A model generated the notes under the pieces. It searched no databases. It saw nothing but the letters and a program-made list of their open reading frames with translations, and was not told where the DNA came from. The position numbers were made by a program, and so were the translations under genes. DNA of 64,000 bases, taken from assembly GCA_030844895.1 (NCBI GenBank), contig JAUTDX010000159.1, positions 62,001 to 126,000 on the forward strand, in the 5' to 3' direction. Shown in pieces: positions 45,555-57,997 of this stretch. Every line of letters starts with the position of its first letter. The first letter of the stretch is position 1. The DNA is from Ambrosia x helenae. Lineage: Eukaryota; Streptophyta; Magnoliopsida; Asterales; Asteraceae.

Positions 45555-46733
45555 GGTAGCGTTTGGTATGATGGAATGAAAGGGGGAATGGAATGGATCA
45601 TTACAAGGTAATGAAAAATAATGTGTTTGGTTAGCTAAAGGAATGAAATCACCCATTCCACAAGGCATTCCATTCCCTCAAAACCATTCCATCCACCCCC
45701 TATATTTTTTTTTCATTCCATCCCCATTCACCCTTTACTAACAAAAGCATAACCCACCACCACCACCCACCACCACTATCACCACCACCCACTGCCGCCA
45801 CCGCCACCCACCACCGCCGTCACCACCCGCCGCCACCACCCACCACCGCCGTCACCACCCACCACCACCGCTACCAACCACTACCTTCACCTACCTACCA
45901 CCGCCACCACCCACCACCACCGTCACCACCCACCACCGCCGCTACTCACCACCGCCACCAACCACCACCACCGCCACCACCCACTACCTTCACCCTCCCA
46001 CCACCGCCACCACCCACCACCGTCACCCACCCACCACCGCCGCCATACAAAACCACCCACCGCCGCCTACCACTGTCATCAACCCACCGCCACCTCCACC
46101 ACCTACCACCGTCACTCACCACAATTTCCTTTACCCACGACTACCGCCGCCACCCATCACCGCCGTCTCCTCCACCCACCACCGCCACTACTCATCATTT
46201 TCACCCACCCACCATCACCGCCATCCACCTCCACCCATCGCCACCGTTACCGCCACCCACCACCGTCGTCGCCACCACCTATCACCGCCGTCGCCATCCA
46301 CCACCACGCTACCGCCACACACCACCACCTACCATCACCACCACCAACCGCCACCCACCACCATCGCCATCCACCACCGCCACTACTCACCATCGTCACC
46401 CACCCACCATTACGACCATCCACCTCCACCTTCCACCGTCGCCGCCACCGCCACCGACCACAGCCGCCGCCGCCCACCACTGCCGCTACCGCCACATATC
46501 ACCACCCACCATCACCGCCACTGACCACCACCCACCACCGCCACTAACCATCGATTTTATTCATTCGTTTTTTCTTGTCTATCCAACAACACAAAGTAAT
46601 GTTTTGTTTCATTCCCACATGGCAACCAAACAAGACATGGAATGGTAATGATCCATTCCATTACCTTCTCCATTCCATTACCTCGTCCATTCCATTCCCC
46701 CATCCATTCCATTACCCCATACCAAACAGACCC
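45555..46733. mobile_element. PIF/Harbinger-type element with minisatellite core
   Basis: Terminal inverted repeats (GGTAGCGTTTGGTATG left; GGGTCTGTTTGGTATGGGG reversed right) with TTA duplications at 45552-45554 and 46734-46736, the PIF/Tourist hallmark. Subterminal GGAATGGA/TCCATTCC words are dense. The middle is a CCACCACCG-type minisatellite. No transposase. Confidence 0.8.
45750..46550. repeat. (CCACCACCG)-type minisatellite
   Basis: About 800 bp of CCACCACCGCCA-like units with many variants. Long glycine/tryptophan or proline frames here come from the repeat. Confidence 0.85.
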
Positions 46734-46980
46734 TTAGTTTGTGTTTTATAAAGTGTTTGACCTTGTTTGACTTTGTTTGACCCGCCGACCCGTTGGTGAA
46801 CCCGTTAATGTTTCATGTTTGATTAATCCTCATAGACCTAGAATTACATCACATACACAGTTCATGCAATTCCTAGCGTCTATCATGTTAGTTGTCACAT
46901 AATGTCTCATATCACATATGCTTGCAAGTCCAAGTTCACACATACCTCCTACTACTAGCATGTCATGATTCACATCAAGT

Positions 46981-47300
46981 CAGGGCCGTCTCCGAAAATG
47001 TCAAAAAAAAATTGGGCCTTGGGCGAAAAAGAATTTGGGCCCAAAATTTTGTAAAGATGAATGAATTATAAAAAAAAATTGAGTATAGTGCTAGAGCCAA
47101 GGATTGAACTTGAGACCTCTACATTAAATTAACATGGTTTTTCCAACTCCACTAACAAGACTTTAATGTATAAAACACAAACACATATCCTAAATATAGA
47201 ATTTAATATATATACGCATATTTTAAAAAAACGTTCGGGCCCATTTAAGGGTCGGGCCCGGAGCCGGTGACCACCCGGCTCACCCTCATAGCCGGCTCTG
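46981..47300. mobile_element. hAT MITE
   Basis: 320 bp; ends CAGGGCCGTCTCCG and CCGGCTCTG, with perfect 8-bp duplication CATCAAGT (46973-46980, 47301-47308). No coding. Confidence 0.88.
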
Positions 47301-48193
47301 CATCAAGTCATATAAAACAATTCATGCACCCTACAACTTGTATCCCATGCAATTTTTCCAAACTTAGTAAGTTATGAACACCAAGAACATGTAACGTGCA
47401 AAAAGTTTCTATTTTTAGCAAGTTTATGAATCTAGTTTGATTTTACCGAAACAAGTGTTCTAACACTCTTACATAATTATTACTAAGCATCTCATAATAT
47501 TACATATTCCATAACATGCTTAAATCTAAATTTTAAAATCTCAAAATCAATAAAGTTTCCCTTTTAAGCAGGTTCATGACAATAATCTAAATCACCATCT
47601 AATGCATGTTATCCATCTTTAATAATCATAACATCATCATAATAATACATCATGCAAGTTCCAACATCAAGGTTCAAAGATCTAGGTAAGGTTTACACAA
47701 AATCAAGGTTTTTGCTATAATATGCACCCTATGATTTTATATATATAATTCCTCACCAACACCCAATACAAACATATATTACTCATCTTTTAATTATTAT
47801 TGGTTGATAAAAATGATTTTGATCAGATCTGGACTTGAGGTTTCATGGACAAAAACAAGAACTAATCAAAATTAAAGGAAATTAAAACATAAAGATCATG
47901 TTTACACACATCAAGCACTTCAAAATAATATTCCTAGACCAACTTAAGCTCCAATAATTGATGATTCTTGATTAGGGCAGATGGTAAGGGTTTAATTTTC
48001 GTAATTAGGATGAGAGGGCTGATTAGGGTTGAGTTATAATGAAATTTTGATATAAAAACGTTTTTATAATTGAACTCTAGCGAATTGGGCTTTTAAAAGG
48101 CACTTAGGCCTTGTCTGCTTTGGACCCACGAGAGCAGCCCAGCTGCAGTTCTGTTTTGGCGTGTCCCATGTGAGCTTCTCTTTTAATTTATAA

Positions 48194-48223
48194 CTAGTGG
48201 GTTGGCCCGCGCGATGCAGCGGG
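48194..48223 (-). mobile_element. Helitron-like 3' terminus
   Basis: CTAG (48194-48197) then, on the minus strand just before it, a hairpin with stem CCCGC/GCGGG (48206-48223). This interrupts LTR G. The matching 5' TC end could not be fixed; it may lie near 57600. Confidence 0.45.
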
Positions 48224-49925
48224 TACATAACCCCAAATCTATCGCTACCATATGCAATCTAAAAAAACATGTTATATGATGGTAGTGTGTGGCGGACCTG
48301 ACCCATGAAATGTCACCCGTAAGCTGACTAAAAATCCAAGCGGCACAACAATGCAACCTTCAATATGACCTATTACGGACCCAATACAAAAAAAACAGAG
48401 AATCTAATTGACAAATAGCTTTATTATAGGTGACTATATTGTAAAAATCCAATTCATAGAACTCCACTAACACGTAAAATTATGTTAACTTAAGTATAAA
48501 AATCGTTGTATAATCAAATGTTGATAATGCTAGTCTTATTTTGAGGAGTGATTTCAAATTTTTTAATGTTAAGTGATTTAGTTTTTGAATTAAGTTCTAC
48601 CAAGTATAAATGATGTTACCTTAATAGTGTTGCTATAGTGAGATGTAATCAATGCGGATTGTGCTATAATATAAACATCAAGAAATGCTCTTATGATTTG
48701 TACATAATCCTTTATTTATATTTCACTTCATCTATACTTGAATTTGATAAAGCAACGTGATTTTTTATAGAAACAAAAGTTTTGGAAAGCCCAAGATGCT
48801 TCTGAATAACAACAGATGCTTCTGATTAACAACAGATGTTTCTGAGTAACAACAAATATATTGCTTTTCATTGTTTTCAAGAATCATATATGGTTCTGAA
48901 CCATCAAATTTTACTAAAGAGAAGTTGCTTGATTTGTATATTATCATATTTAAGTACAGTGTATGTACATGCAAGTTGAAGACATCTAAGCCAAAAGCAA
49001 GAAACTGACCTTTTAACAACAACACAGTAATGTTCGGTGCTCATCCTCACCACAAACCTAACGTGTTAAATTCCACCTCTAAAAATTGTTCATTTTTCCA
49101 CCTCAAAACAAGGAAAACAATGTCTGAAAAAAGAAGAATATACGGGGCATTTGTAAACAGGGTTAACCTTGCATCATTCCAATACAGTGTTGCATATTAA
49201 TGTCCTCTATATTGACATGTATGTTCTAATCTAACCAAGGTAAAGGAGTTATAAACCAAACAAAATGCATACCCCTGGTGTATAATGTTTACTTTCTAGT
49301 AGAGCCAACTTATTTGGGACATTCATGAGCTTGTCTATTTCATCAAACATTTTGACAACTAAAATGTGTGATATCGCGATTGCAGACGAAGAGACCCACT
49401 TGGTACATCAACCCCAGGATAGGTTCAACCTCATTAAAGTTGACGGGGTGATTGACATGAAGATGCATGGTTGACAATATCAAGTTAAATAGGAAGAACA
49501 TCGACCTCTTGGAGGAGAAACGACTCAACTTGCATAAATTGATGATCGCATTAAATATTATTGAATCTCTGTGCGGAAACAAACAATGAAGCGGCGATGT
49601 ACCAAATTTTGTGTGGAGCTGGAAACCCTTCAAATACTTGATGTTAAATTACCACTTTATCTATCTAGTTTAATGTTATATAATGGCACCATAAAAGACT
49701 TAATTAAGAGCATGGTTTTATTGAAATTGAATTGGTGTCATTAAAGGAGGTTACATGTTGAGTGTGATATAAAGTGTGATTACACACATATACAATGAGC
49801 ATTGTATCTTGTACACAAGGAGCATAAAGGGAAGAAAATTACCAAAGATTAGACATTTGTGAAGACACCCTTTAACTCCCATCTTAAAACTTTGATAAAA
49901 TTACCTTATTAGACACCTTTGGTCC
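48224..49925. other. insert DNA inside G, no recognised gene
   Basis: Holds a short triplicated AACAACAGATGCTTCTGA word (48810-48850) and a minus-strand 96-codon frame (49343-49633) of unclear nature. Confidence 0.4.
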
Positions 49926-50151
49926 TTAATAAGGTAATAGAGAAATAGAGATATATAGATATTTTCCAAAGAAAACATAGAATTCATGATGATAGAAAAG
50001 TACTAAAGAGTTAAGAATCAAAATCAAGGGAATAAAAACATAAAGAGATAGCACGTATTGAGTCTTATAAACAACAGGTAGCAAAATGCTTGATACGTAA
50101 AAAAATTGGTACTTCAAACAAAAATCACCTCTGCTTTTGAAACTCTTTATA

Positions 50152-51290
50152 AGAGTATAAGGAGATGATGAGACCTTTCGCGTTATCCCGGTGATCTCGA
50201 ATCCATCTTTTGCCATTTAGAGACAATATTAATCCCACCTGTCAATTATCATCAATCACCATAAATCCACGAGCTCATTTTTTTTCCATTAACACAATTT
50301 AATGGTTAAAAAAATTATTTGACCAACTAAATCAAGATTCCTAAAAAAAAATACTAATTAACATCACAATGTTTGCGTATCAAGCTTCAGTGGAAATAAT
50401 GTTTGCGTATCAAGCTTCAATGAAATGCCATAGAGGAAAAAAAAAGAAAACAATAAATAAAATGAAAGATATGGAAAGAAAATAGTGTTTGCGTATCAAG
50501 CTTCTAGAAATGCCATAGAGAAAAAAAAAAGAAAATGATAAATAAATGAAAGACACGGTAAGGAACCTGTGATAATAAAGGGTTTTGAGGCGGGAAACCA
50601 AAGAATTGCCTTTGGTGATTTATGTGATGATTGTTGTTGTTGTTGTTAACCCCATATAGATAATATATAGATATATAAGAAAAAGGTGTTACTAATGAAT
50701 TGATGATAATGATGATGAAAGGTTGATGATTATGAGTATAAGGAGATGATGAGACCTTTCGCGTTATCCCCGGTGATCTCGAATCCATCTTTTGCCATTT
50801 AGAGACAATATTAATTCCACCTGTCAATTATCATCAATCACCATAAATCCACGAACTCATTTTTTTCCATTAACACAATTTCATGGTTAAAAAAACTATT
50901 TGATCAACTAAATCAAGATTCCTAAAAAAATACTAATTAACATCACAATGTTTGCGTATCAAGCTTCAATGAAATGCCATGGAGAAAAAAAAGTAATAAT
51001 AATAAATAAAATGAAAGATACGGAAAGGAAATAATGTTTGCGTATCAAGATTTAATGAAATGCCATAGAGAAAAAAATGATAAATATATAAATTGAAAGA
51101 TATGGTAAGGAACCTGTGATGATAGAAGGGTTTTGAGGCGAGAAACCAAATAATTGTGTATGGTGATTTATGTAGTGATTCTTGTTGTTGTTGACCCCAT
51201 ATAGATAATATATAGATATATAAGAGGAATGAGTTACTAATGAATTGATGATAATGATGATGAAAGGTTGATGATTATGAGAGGTTGATA
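50152..51290. repeat. tandem duplication of about 580 bp
   Basis: GTATAAGGAGATGATGAGAC begins both copies (about 50154 and 50738). Both contain a minus-strand start ATGGCAAAAGATGGATTCGA, the GTTTGCGTATCAAGCTTC word and TAGATAATATATAGATATAT. It may be a duplicated gene 5' region. Confidence 0.75.
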
Positions 51291-51668
51291 ATTATGAGGG
51301 GTTGAAAGGTCTCACATTTAAGATGCATCATAGGTTATATTTTGTGTTCTAAAATTACACTACTACCCTTCTTAGTGTCTTAATGTTACAAAAAGTTCCA
51401 ATTATACCCTTGTGATATAAGCTTAATTTACTTGTACATGTTGCTATAATAGTTGGATGATGTACAAAATTACTATGTTGTACATCACTCCTCCTTTATA
51501 ATGTATTATAGATATTTTTTTGTCGCTACTCAAATAATAATATGTGCGGTTCAACTTTTCATTGTGAATTTGACATTCACAAATGCTTTTCGTTTCCTTG
51601 AACAACAAACTTTTTGTTGACTTGGTCAATGCCAAGTTGACGCAAACATATTTCTTTTTTCTAAACAA
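51291..51668. other. AT-rich DNA, nothing recognised
   Basis: No gene. A TA tract follows at 51669-51680. Confidence 0.4.
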
Positions 51669-51680
51669 TATATATATATA

Positions 51681-52066
51681 CTAGCTGATCACCCCAGGAG
51701 GGTTCCGGGGTTGAAAAATCTAATTTTACGTGATAACCTATTGCAAATGGCTCAAGTTAACTAACCACAAAATCTCTCAATCATAACATGTTCATAGTAT
51801 TCTAATCAGTAATAACTCATATTCCCTAATCTAAAACCTAATCAGTAATCATCTAAATAATCACTTATGTAAGCTGCAACTATTCAAAAACTTATCACAT
51901 CTCTCTAATTTCTCACATTCTAATGGCTCTTATAATTCCTAACCTAATCAACTAAACAAACACTTAAGTTGAAAGTTGTAACCATTGCATCTCATTATGC
52001 CACGTGACATAATCAAGAGATGGTTGAAGCCACCATTGAACGCCATGTCAGCAACTATCAATTCTT
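51681..52066 (-). mobile_element. Helitron-like copy 1
   Basis: Minus orientation. The 3' end has CTAG (51681-51684) and a CCCC...GGGG hairpin (51692-51710). The 5' part (51993-52066) matches the 5' part of copy 2. Confidence 0.4.
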
Positions 52067-52714
52067 CCCGGTAGCGTCCCGGGGTTGAAAAATATAACCA
52101 TTCTAATAATACTAATACTAATAGTAATAATTATTACTCTTGTAATTAATAATTAAATAAATAAAAAAAAATAACCTTGCTATAAGCTGACACCATGTGT
52201 TGCAGTGTTGCGCGATTCTTTGTTCTAGCTTCTCTTGATGAAGTATACCTAGTAAAATTCCAATGATAACATGGCGATTGGGCTGATTTTCAATATCGTA
52301 GATAAGAATCTGGTTTAAAAGAAAAAACATGATTAATGAATAACATGAACAGTTTGTGTTTTTTTTCCTATATGAACGAAACCCCACAAAAAAATAGTCG
52401 ATTTTTTCTCCGTTTTTTATATAGCACTATGGTACTCGTTGGAAAGATAATAAAACGCTCGTTAATTTGGTGTGATTTTTTTCTTTAAAAACTCCCGTAT
52501 ATAAAAGATATAAACGTTTAAAAATTATGGGAGGAAATATGAAAGAGAAAATTTTAAATTTATTTTTAAATTATTTTTTCCTAAAATAACTCAATTTAAT
52601 TAAAAAATGAAATAATTCAAAAACACTAAAGTCTTTCAATTATGATGCCACGTGGCAGTTTCATGGAGAGGTTGAAGGCACCATTGCACGCCACGTCAGC
52701 AATGTTCAATTCTT
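52067..52714 (-). mobile_element. Helitron-like copy 2, head-to-tail
   Basis: Starts with a GC hairpin (CCCGG/CCGGG, 52067-52083) and GTTGAAAAAT as in copy 1, and ends with the 52641-52713 repeat (TGCCACGTG, GTTGAAG, CACCATTG, GTCAGCAA, CAATTCTT). Confidence 0.4.
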
Positions 52715-53490
52715 TTATATATATATAGGGGTGGGTTTAATGGGGAACCACAAAAAAAATGGGGAACTAGGAAATCAAGGGTATTTTTGTCTAAATGTTA
52801 AAAATCTAAAATAACCTACACAAACAAATTACATCTTATTCTACTTTCTCTCCCCAAACACTTTCCCTCTCTAAACACCTTCTCTCTCTAAACATCTTCT
52901 CTCACTACACTCTTCTCTGGCATTCTTCTCCATGGTCTTCTCCGGCAGTCTTCTCCGACGATCTTCTCCGGTGGTCTTCTCCGATGGTCTTTCACTGTAA
53001 TATGTTCTGTTTTATTATGTTAGAGATCTGCTTAAGGTTTGTTCCAGATATGATTCTAGGGTTTATTCTAGTAAACAACATCAAGTTGTACCATTGTAAT
53101 CTGTTACATATCTGTTTCAGCTCCAGATATGTTCCTGATCTGATACCAGAGTTTGTACCTTCAGTGAGTGAACAATGTACTTGCTGCAGAATCTCCTAAA
53201 TATTTTCAATGATCTAACTTCTCTAATGAAATTTGGTTATTATTAATTCCAGATTTATTTTTGTTCCAGATCTGTTTCTGTTCCAGAATATCTTTTGATT
53301 TATGTTGTTTGTTCTTTGGCTTATGATTTTTCATAATATAATAATTATAATGTTTCTGTTATTTTTTATTTAGTTGAATTTCTCAGATTCGTATTAAGTT
53401 GATCTATTGTATTGTTGAATAAGTAATTAGGTTTTGACTTGTAAGAACTTGTAAAGTAAGATTGTTAAAATTTGGGGTTTCATGAAATAA
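52715..53490. other. TA tract followed by gene-like 5' DNA
   Basis: (TA)n at 52715-52727, then TCTCTCTCTAAAC and a repeated CTTCTCCG(A/G)(T/C)GGTCTTC segment around 52930-52990. No protein family recognised. Confidence 0.35.
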
Positions 53491-53497
53491 AAATTCG

Positions 53498-54075
53498 ATT
53501 TAACATGTTAAATTGTTTTGTGCCAGCTTTAGTTTAAACAGAAACATGCTACTTAAAAGCTTTTTCATGTTAAACTGTTTTACCAAAAATATTTAACTAG
53601 TTAGAATGTGTGACGTTTGGGAAAGTTTACCATAGACTTAAGCATGTGAAATCGAATACTTTCCTAGGAGTCTAAAGTGTGTTAATTGCTACTAGTTTAA
53701 CTGTTGTTTCATCCATACTTAAATAATTGAATGGGAGTTGGAGTTTAATTTTATATTAACAAATTAAATGTAGAGAGACTAGTTGTTTGTTGGATATTGT
53801 TGTGATTAGTTGGGCTGCTTATTGATTAAGTGTTACTCTACTAGTTAAACTACATTCAGCTTTGTTAAAAATTTGATTTAACATGTTAAATTATTTTATA
53901 TCAGGTTTAGTTTCAAATAGAATTGTAAAACACAACATGCTGCTTACAAGGTTTAACATGTTAAATTATTTTATCAAAAATATTTAACTTGTTAATATGT
54001 ATAAATTTTTATATAAAATATTTTAATTTTTTGGAAAAAAAAAAAAGAATTGTGATTTAAGATGTTAAATTCTTT
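53498..54075. repeat. sparse palindrome repeats
   Basis: ATTTAACATGTTAAAT or close variants at 53498, 53876, 53952 and 54058. Confidence 0.7.
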
Positions 54076-54989
54076 TAATTATCAGTTTGATAATGTACAT
54101 GTGTACTGTTAGAAGCTTACCTAAGGGTGTATGTTGAATAGTGTAAAATTTTATTTCGTTTTGTATAACTTGTTAATTTTATGATGGTATGGGGTTTGGA
54201 TACAAGTAGGTTAGTAAGCTGCAATACATTTTTAAACTAGTGAATAGTGATAGAGCTTGACAGCTTGTGTGGATCATCTGAAACTTAGTTATGTTTATGG
54301 TGTTAACCATTAACTACAGATAAGTTGTATTATATAGGATTTTGTGGTTTATAGCTTTTTAAGGTTTAACCTATGACCTCCAAAAGACTAATTATTTATA
54401 ACTCTTCATAACCGATAAGCATGCTAGTTGTTAAAAGCATACCAGTTATTAAAGGCATACCAAATTATTCCATTTCAATATTTTGGGTCGTAAATAGAGG
54501 TAGATCTAGATTTTTTTACGAATAAGAAACACGAAACACAAAGGAAGAAGAAGATATGTGAAAAGAAAGATTTGAGGAAAATGATAGTGACTCGCTTGTA
54601 AGTGAAGCAACATACGCATTAAAATTACGTAAGTGTTTTGTCTGAGAAAAACATCAAAGCCTTTTGTTAGGTTTTTGTTTGTTACATTAACTGTGATATT
54701 TTATTTTTATTCGTAGTGTTTTATAAGAATACCGATGTACCTATTCTTGATATGACTCTAGATCTGGAACAGATTAGTAGTACAAGGTTTCAGACTGTTT
54801 TAATAAACCTCGTCCGATCTGTAAGGATGGTTTGTTGAACAACAACAACAACAACAGATTGTATGTGAAGATGTTGTTTTTGGAATGGAAACAGTTGACA
54901 AAAGTTATGATTTTGATGTTACTTGAGATGGGATCCATGAGATGATTAAAAACAAGGTGGTGGGGGAGAGTTCTTTGAGGGTAATTGAT

Positions 54990-55301
54990 GGGGGAAGTTA
55001 AGGATGTGCTAGAAATGATGATGGTATGGTTCTAGATGTTAGTGGAAGTCAGTATCCGCTGGCTCCACCGCTGAACTGTCGTCGACCGGTTTGAATTCCA
55101 GGAGATTTGGTAATTCGTCTAGGAGGCCACTGCGTGGCCGGTTGTTATGTGAGGGCATCGCTGGTGGAGATAAAGTCTTTGTCGCATTGTGAGGATGATG
55201 GATATAATAGTGCTTATGAGCAGAATACGTGCTATGGATCGTCTTATTGTGATGCCGTGAGTTCTAGTCCTTTTATGTCCTACAATCTGTTGAATCTTAA
55301 T
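54990..55301 (+). other. possible coding relic
   Basis: Two adjoining stretches (MVLDVSGSQYPLAPPLNCRR near 55030; GDLVIRLGGHCVAGCYVRAS near 55110) have protein-like composition separated by a stop. Family not recognised. Confidence 0.25.
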
Positions 55302-55789
55302 TAAGATAATATGGTATGCCTTTATTAAAACATTTAATTAGTAAGAAAAAATGTGTACATTTAGCCTATGACCTAGTGTACCCTTTAGTGGCACATAAGT
55401 AAATTTTAGTGTTTGTGTAGTTTGATTATATGATCATCTAGGGGTCAAATGATCAAATATCATTTCTTATTGTGTGATTATGATTGTTGAATTATTAAGG
55501 AATAAGGAGTCAGTTCATTAATTTAGGGATAGTAGCAAAGGCAATGATCCTGGTTACTTGATGATTTAGGGACCAATTTAGTATGAAAATAATATATATA
55601 TATATATATATATCAAACCTTTCCAGAAAGTCTGTTGCAATCTGTACTGTTTCGATCCCTAACTTGTAATCTGTTATATATAATTCTATTCCAGATCTGA
55701 TTCTAAGGCTTGTTCCTTCACTGAGTAAAGACATACTTGCTGTAAAATCTTCTAAACGTATTAATTTATTTAGTACATTTTATTTCTGT

Positions 55790-57180
55790 TTTTGTTAAAA
55801 GAAAATTCAATTTAACATGTTAAATAGTTTTGTATTATCAATCTTGTGAACCGGTTTGAGTTTCAAACAAATTTTAAAACATAATATGTTGCTTAAACTG
55901 TTTAACATGTTAAATTATTTTATTTCAGCATGAGTTTTAAACAGATTAAAATCATAATTTGCTACTTAAGAGCTTTTACATGTTAAACTATTTTAGCAAA
56001 TCTGCATAATGGTTTCTAGTACTTATTATTGCTGGTTTTGTCAAAAGAATATTCAGTTTAACATGCATGTTTAATAGTTTTATTTTTTCAATCATGTGAA
56101 ACAGCTAGAGTTTCAAACATAAAGGATTAACATATTAAATTATTTAACAAAAGTGCATAGTGAATTCTAGTACATTTTATTTCAAGTTCTATCAAAAGAA
56201 ATTTCTATTTAACATGTTAAATAGTTTTGTTTTAGCACTCTTTGTGAAACAACTTGAGTTTCAAATAGATTTTAAAACATAATATGTTGCTTAAAAGATT
56301 TAACATGTTAAATTATTTTATTTCTGCTTGAGTTTTAAACAAATTTAAAACATAATATGCTACTTAAAAGATTTGACTTGTTAAATTATTTTTGCAAATA
56401 TGCATAATGGGTTCAAATACATATCATTGCTAGTTTTGTCAAAAATAAAATTCAGTTTAACATGTTAAATAATTTTATTTTATTAATCTCGTGAAACAAC
56501 TTGAGTTTCAAACAAATTTTAAAACATAATATGCTTCTTAAAAGGTTTAACATGTTAAATTATTTTTTTAAAAAAAGTGCATAATGGATTCAAGTACATT
56601 TTATTTCTGGTTCTGTCAAAAGAAAATTTTGTTTAACATGTTAAATAGTTTTGTTTTAGTACTCTTTGTGAAATAGCTTGAGTTTCAAAGAGATTTTAAA
56701 ACATAATATGTTGCTTAAAAGGTTTAACAAGTTAAATTATTTTCTAATAGATTTAAAACATAATTTGCCACTAAAATGGTTTAACATGGTAAATTATTTT
56801 AGCAAATATGCAGAATGGGTTCAAGTACATATTATTGTTGGTTTTGTCAAAAGAAAATTTAGTTTAACATGTTAAATAGTTTTATTTTTATCAATCTTGT
56901 GAAACATGTGGAGTTTCAAATATATTCTAAAACATAATACGTTGCTTAAAAGATTTAACATGTTAAATTATTTTAATAAAAGTCCAAAATTCTTTTCAAG
57001 TCCATTTTATTTTTGGCTTTGTCAAAAGAAAATTCAGTTTAACATGTTAAATTGTCTTATTTTAGAAATCTTGTTAAACAACTTGAGTTTCAAACATATA
57101 TAAAACACAATATGCTACTTAAGAAGGTTTAACATGTTAAATCATTTTAACAAAACATCTTGAGTTTTAAACATAATATA
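55790..57180. repeat. palindrome-bearing array, about 410-bp compound unit
   Basis: TCAAAAGAAAATT-type starts occur near 55790, 56040, 56191, 56431, 56615, 56845 and 57021, alternating about 240 and 170 bp. Each subunit carries the 16-bp palindrome ATTTAACATGTTAAAT or a variant, plus GAGTTTCAAACA and AAAACATAATATG. Confidence 0.8.
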
Positions 57181-57189
57181 AAATGTTAG

Positions 57190-57402
57190 TTGTTATTCAT
57201 CTGCAGGTATATTCATATTGTTAATATTTTCATATATCGTATTATCCGTGTGGTGACGTTTCCGGGTGGGGGCATTTCCGGGTTGAAGTTTCCAGCTGAG
57301 GTTTTCGGATGGGCTTCGATGAAGAACATATATGTTTTGAAGGCCTCCGATGGTCCTGGAACTCATGGCCAGTATCAAGAACCCAATCACACGATCTGGT
57401 AA
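57190..57402 (+). other. possible exon fragment
   Basis: After CTGCAG (acceptor-like), the frame reads VTFPGGGISGLKFPAEVFGW and ASMKNIYVLKASDGPGTHGQ, then stop. Protein-like but unrecognised. Confidence 0.3.
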
Positions 57403-57599
57403 TCCCTTTATCAATAATGCAAACCCCATTAATGAAATTTACATGTTAGCAACTCATGTTCTGGTTGAGAGAGGAGATGGTGAGGAGAGAGGGTGGCAGT
57501 GGAGATGATGGTGGTGGTGGTGTTGCAGGTGCAGGTGGTGGTGGTGGGTGGGTGGGGTTAGTTGGAGAAAATAGGGGTATAATAGTCATTTCACAGAAG

Positions 57600-57997
57600 A
57601 TTGATCGCCTATTCACCCAATAATAATTAATTCGAATATTTTATAATTATCTACGATGCTCATTTCGTCTAGTATCGGTCATGGAACTGATCGCCTATTC
57701 ACCCAATAACAATTAATTCGAACTAAGTCCAAATAATTTCACGTATACATATAATTGCAAATAATATCAACCAAGTTATTATACAATTATTTGTTTTGTT
57801 GTTTCACCAACGTTCGGGGTCAGTTATTCGTATGTATGTCTCGATAATTCACCAGATTATCTGCTCGTGTTTGTTCGTGTCGTTTCCCATATATTTGACC
57901 AATTTAATTCCTCCGAATTAAACTAAATATATAAAAGTTAACCAAGTTAAATAGTAAATGTTTGTAGAAAGTTAACCCGAATTTGCCGGGTGTCACA
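57600..57997 (-). repeat. LTR G terminal part
   Basis: Contains a duplicated GATCGCCTATTCACCCAATA (57602, 57690) and ends TTGCCGGGTGTCACA. Confidence 0.6.

Larger units (their letters stand above)
44652..57997 (-). mobile_element. solo LTR G, expanded by nested insertions
   Basis: The left end TGTCAGACCCTCAAATTTCC and the right end TTGCCGGGTGTCACA match the termini of LTRs A and F. Both sides carry the same 5-bp duplication ATTAT (44647-44651, 57998-58002). LTR sequence is recognisable at 44652-45551, 46737-46972, 47309-48193 and about 57600-57997, roughly 2.4 kb in all. The rest is inserted DNA. Confidence 0.75.

Noticed and set aside
46247..46495. Glycine/tryptophan-rich 82-residue frame
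   Set aside because: Direct translation of the CCACC minisatellite; not a gene.
49343..49633. Possible PPR-like gene fragment
   Set aside because: Some residues recall such proteins, but no clear repeat motif could be aligned by eye.
52728..57600. Single large TIR element starting at the TA tract near 52728
   Set aside because: The left GGGGTGGGTTTAATGGGG sequence has no matching inverted end at the right; only loosely similar words near 57575.
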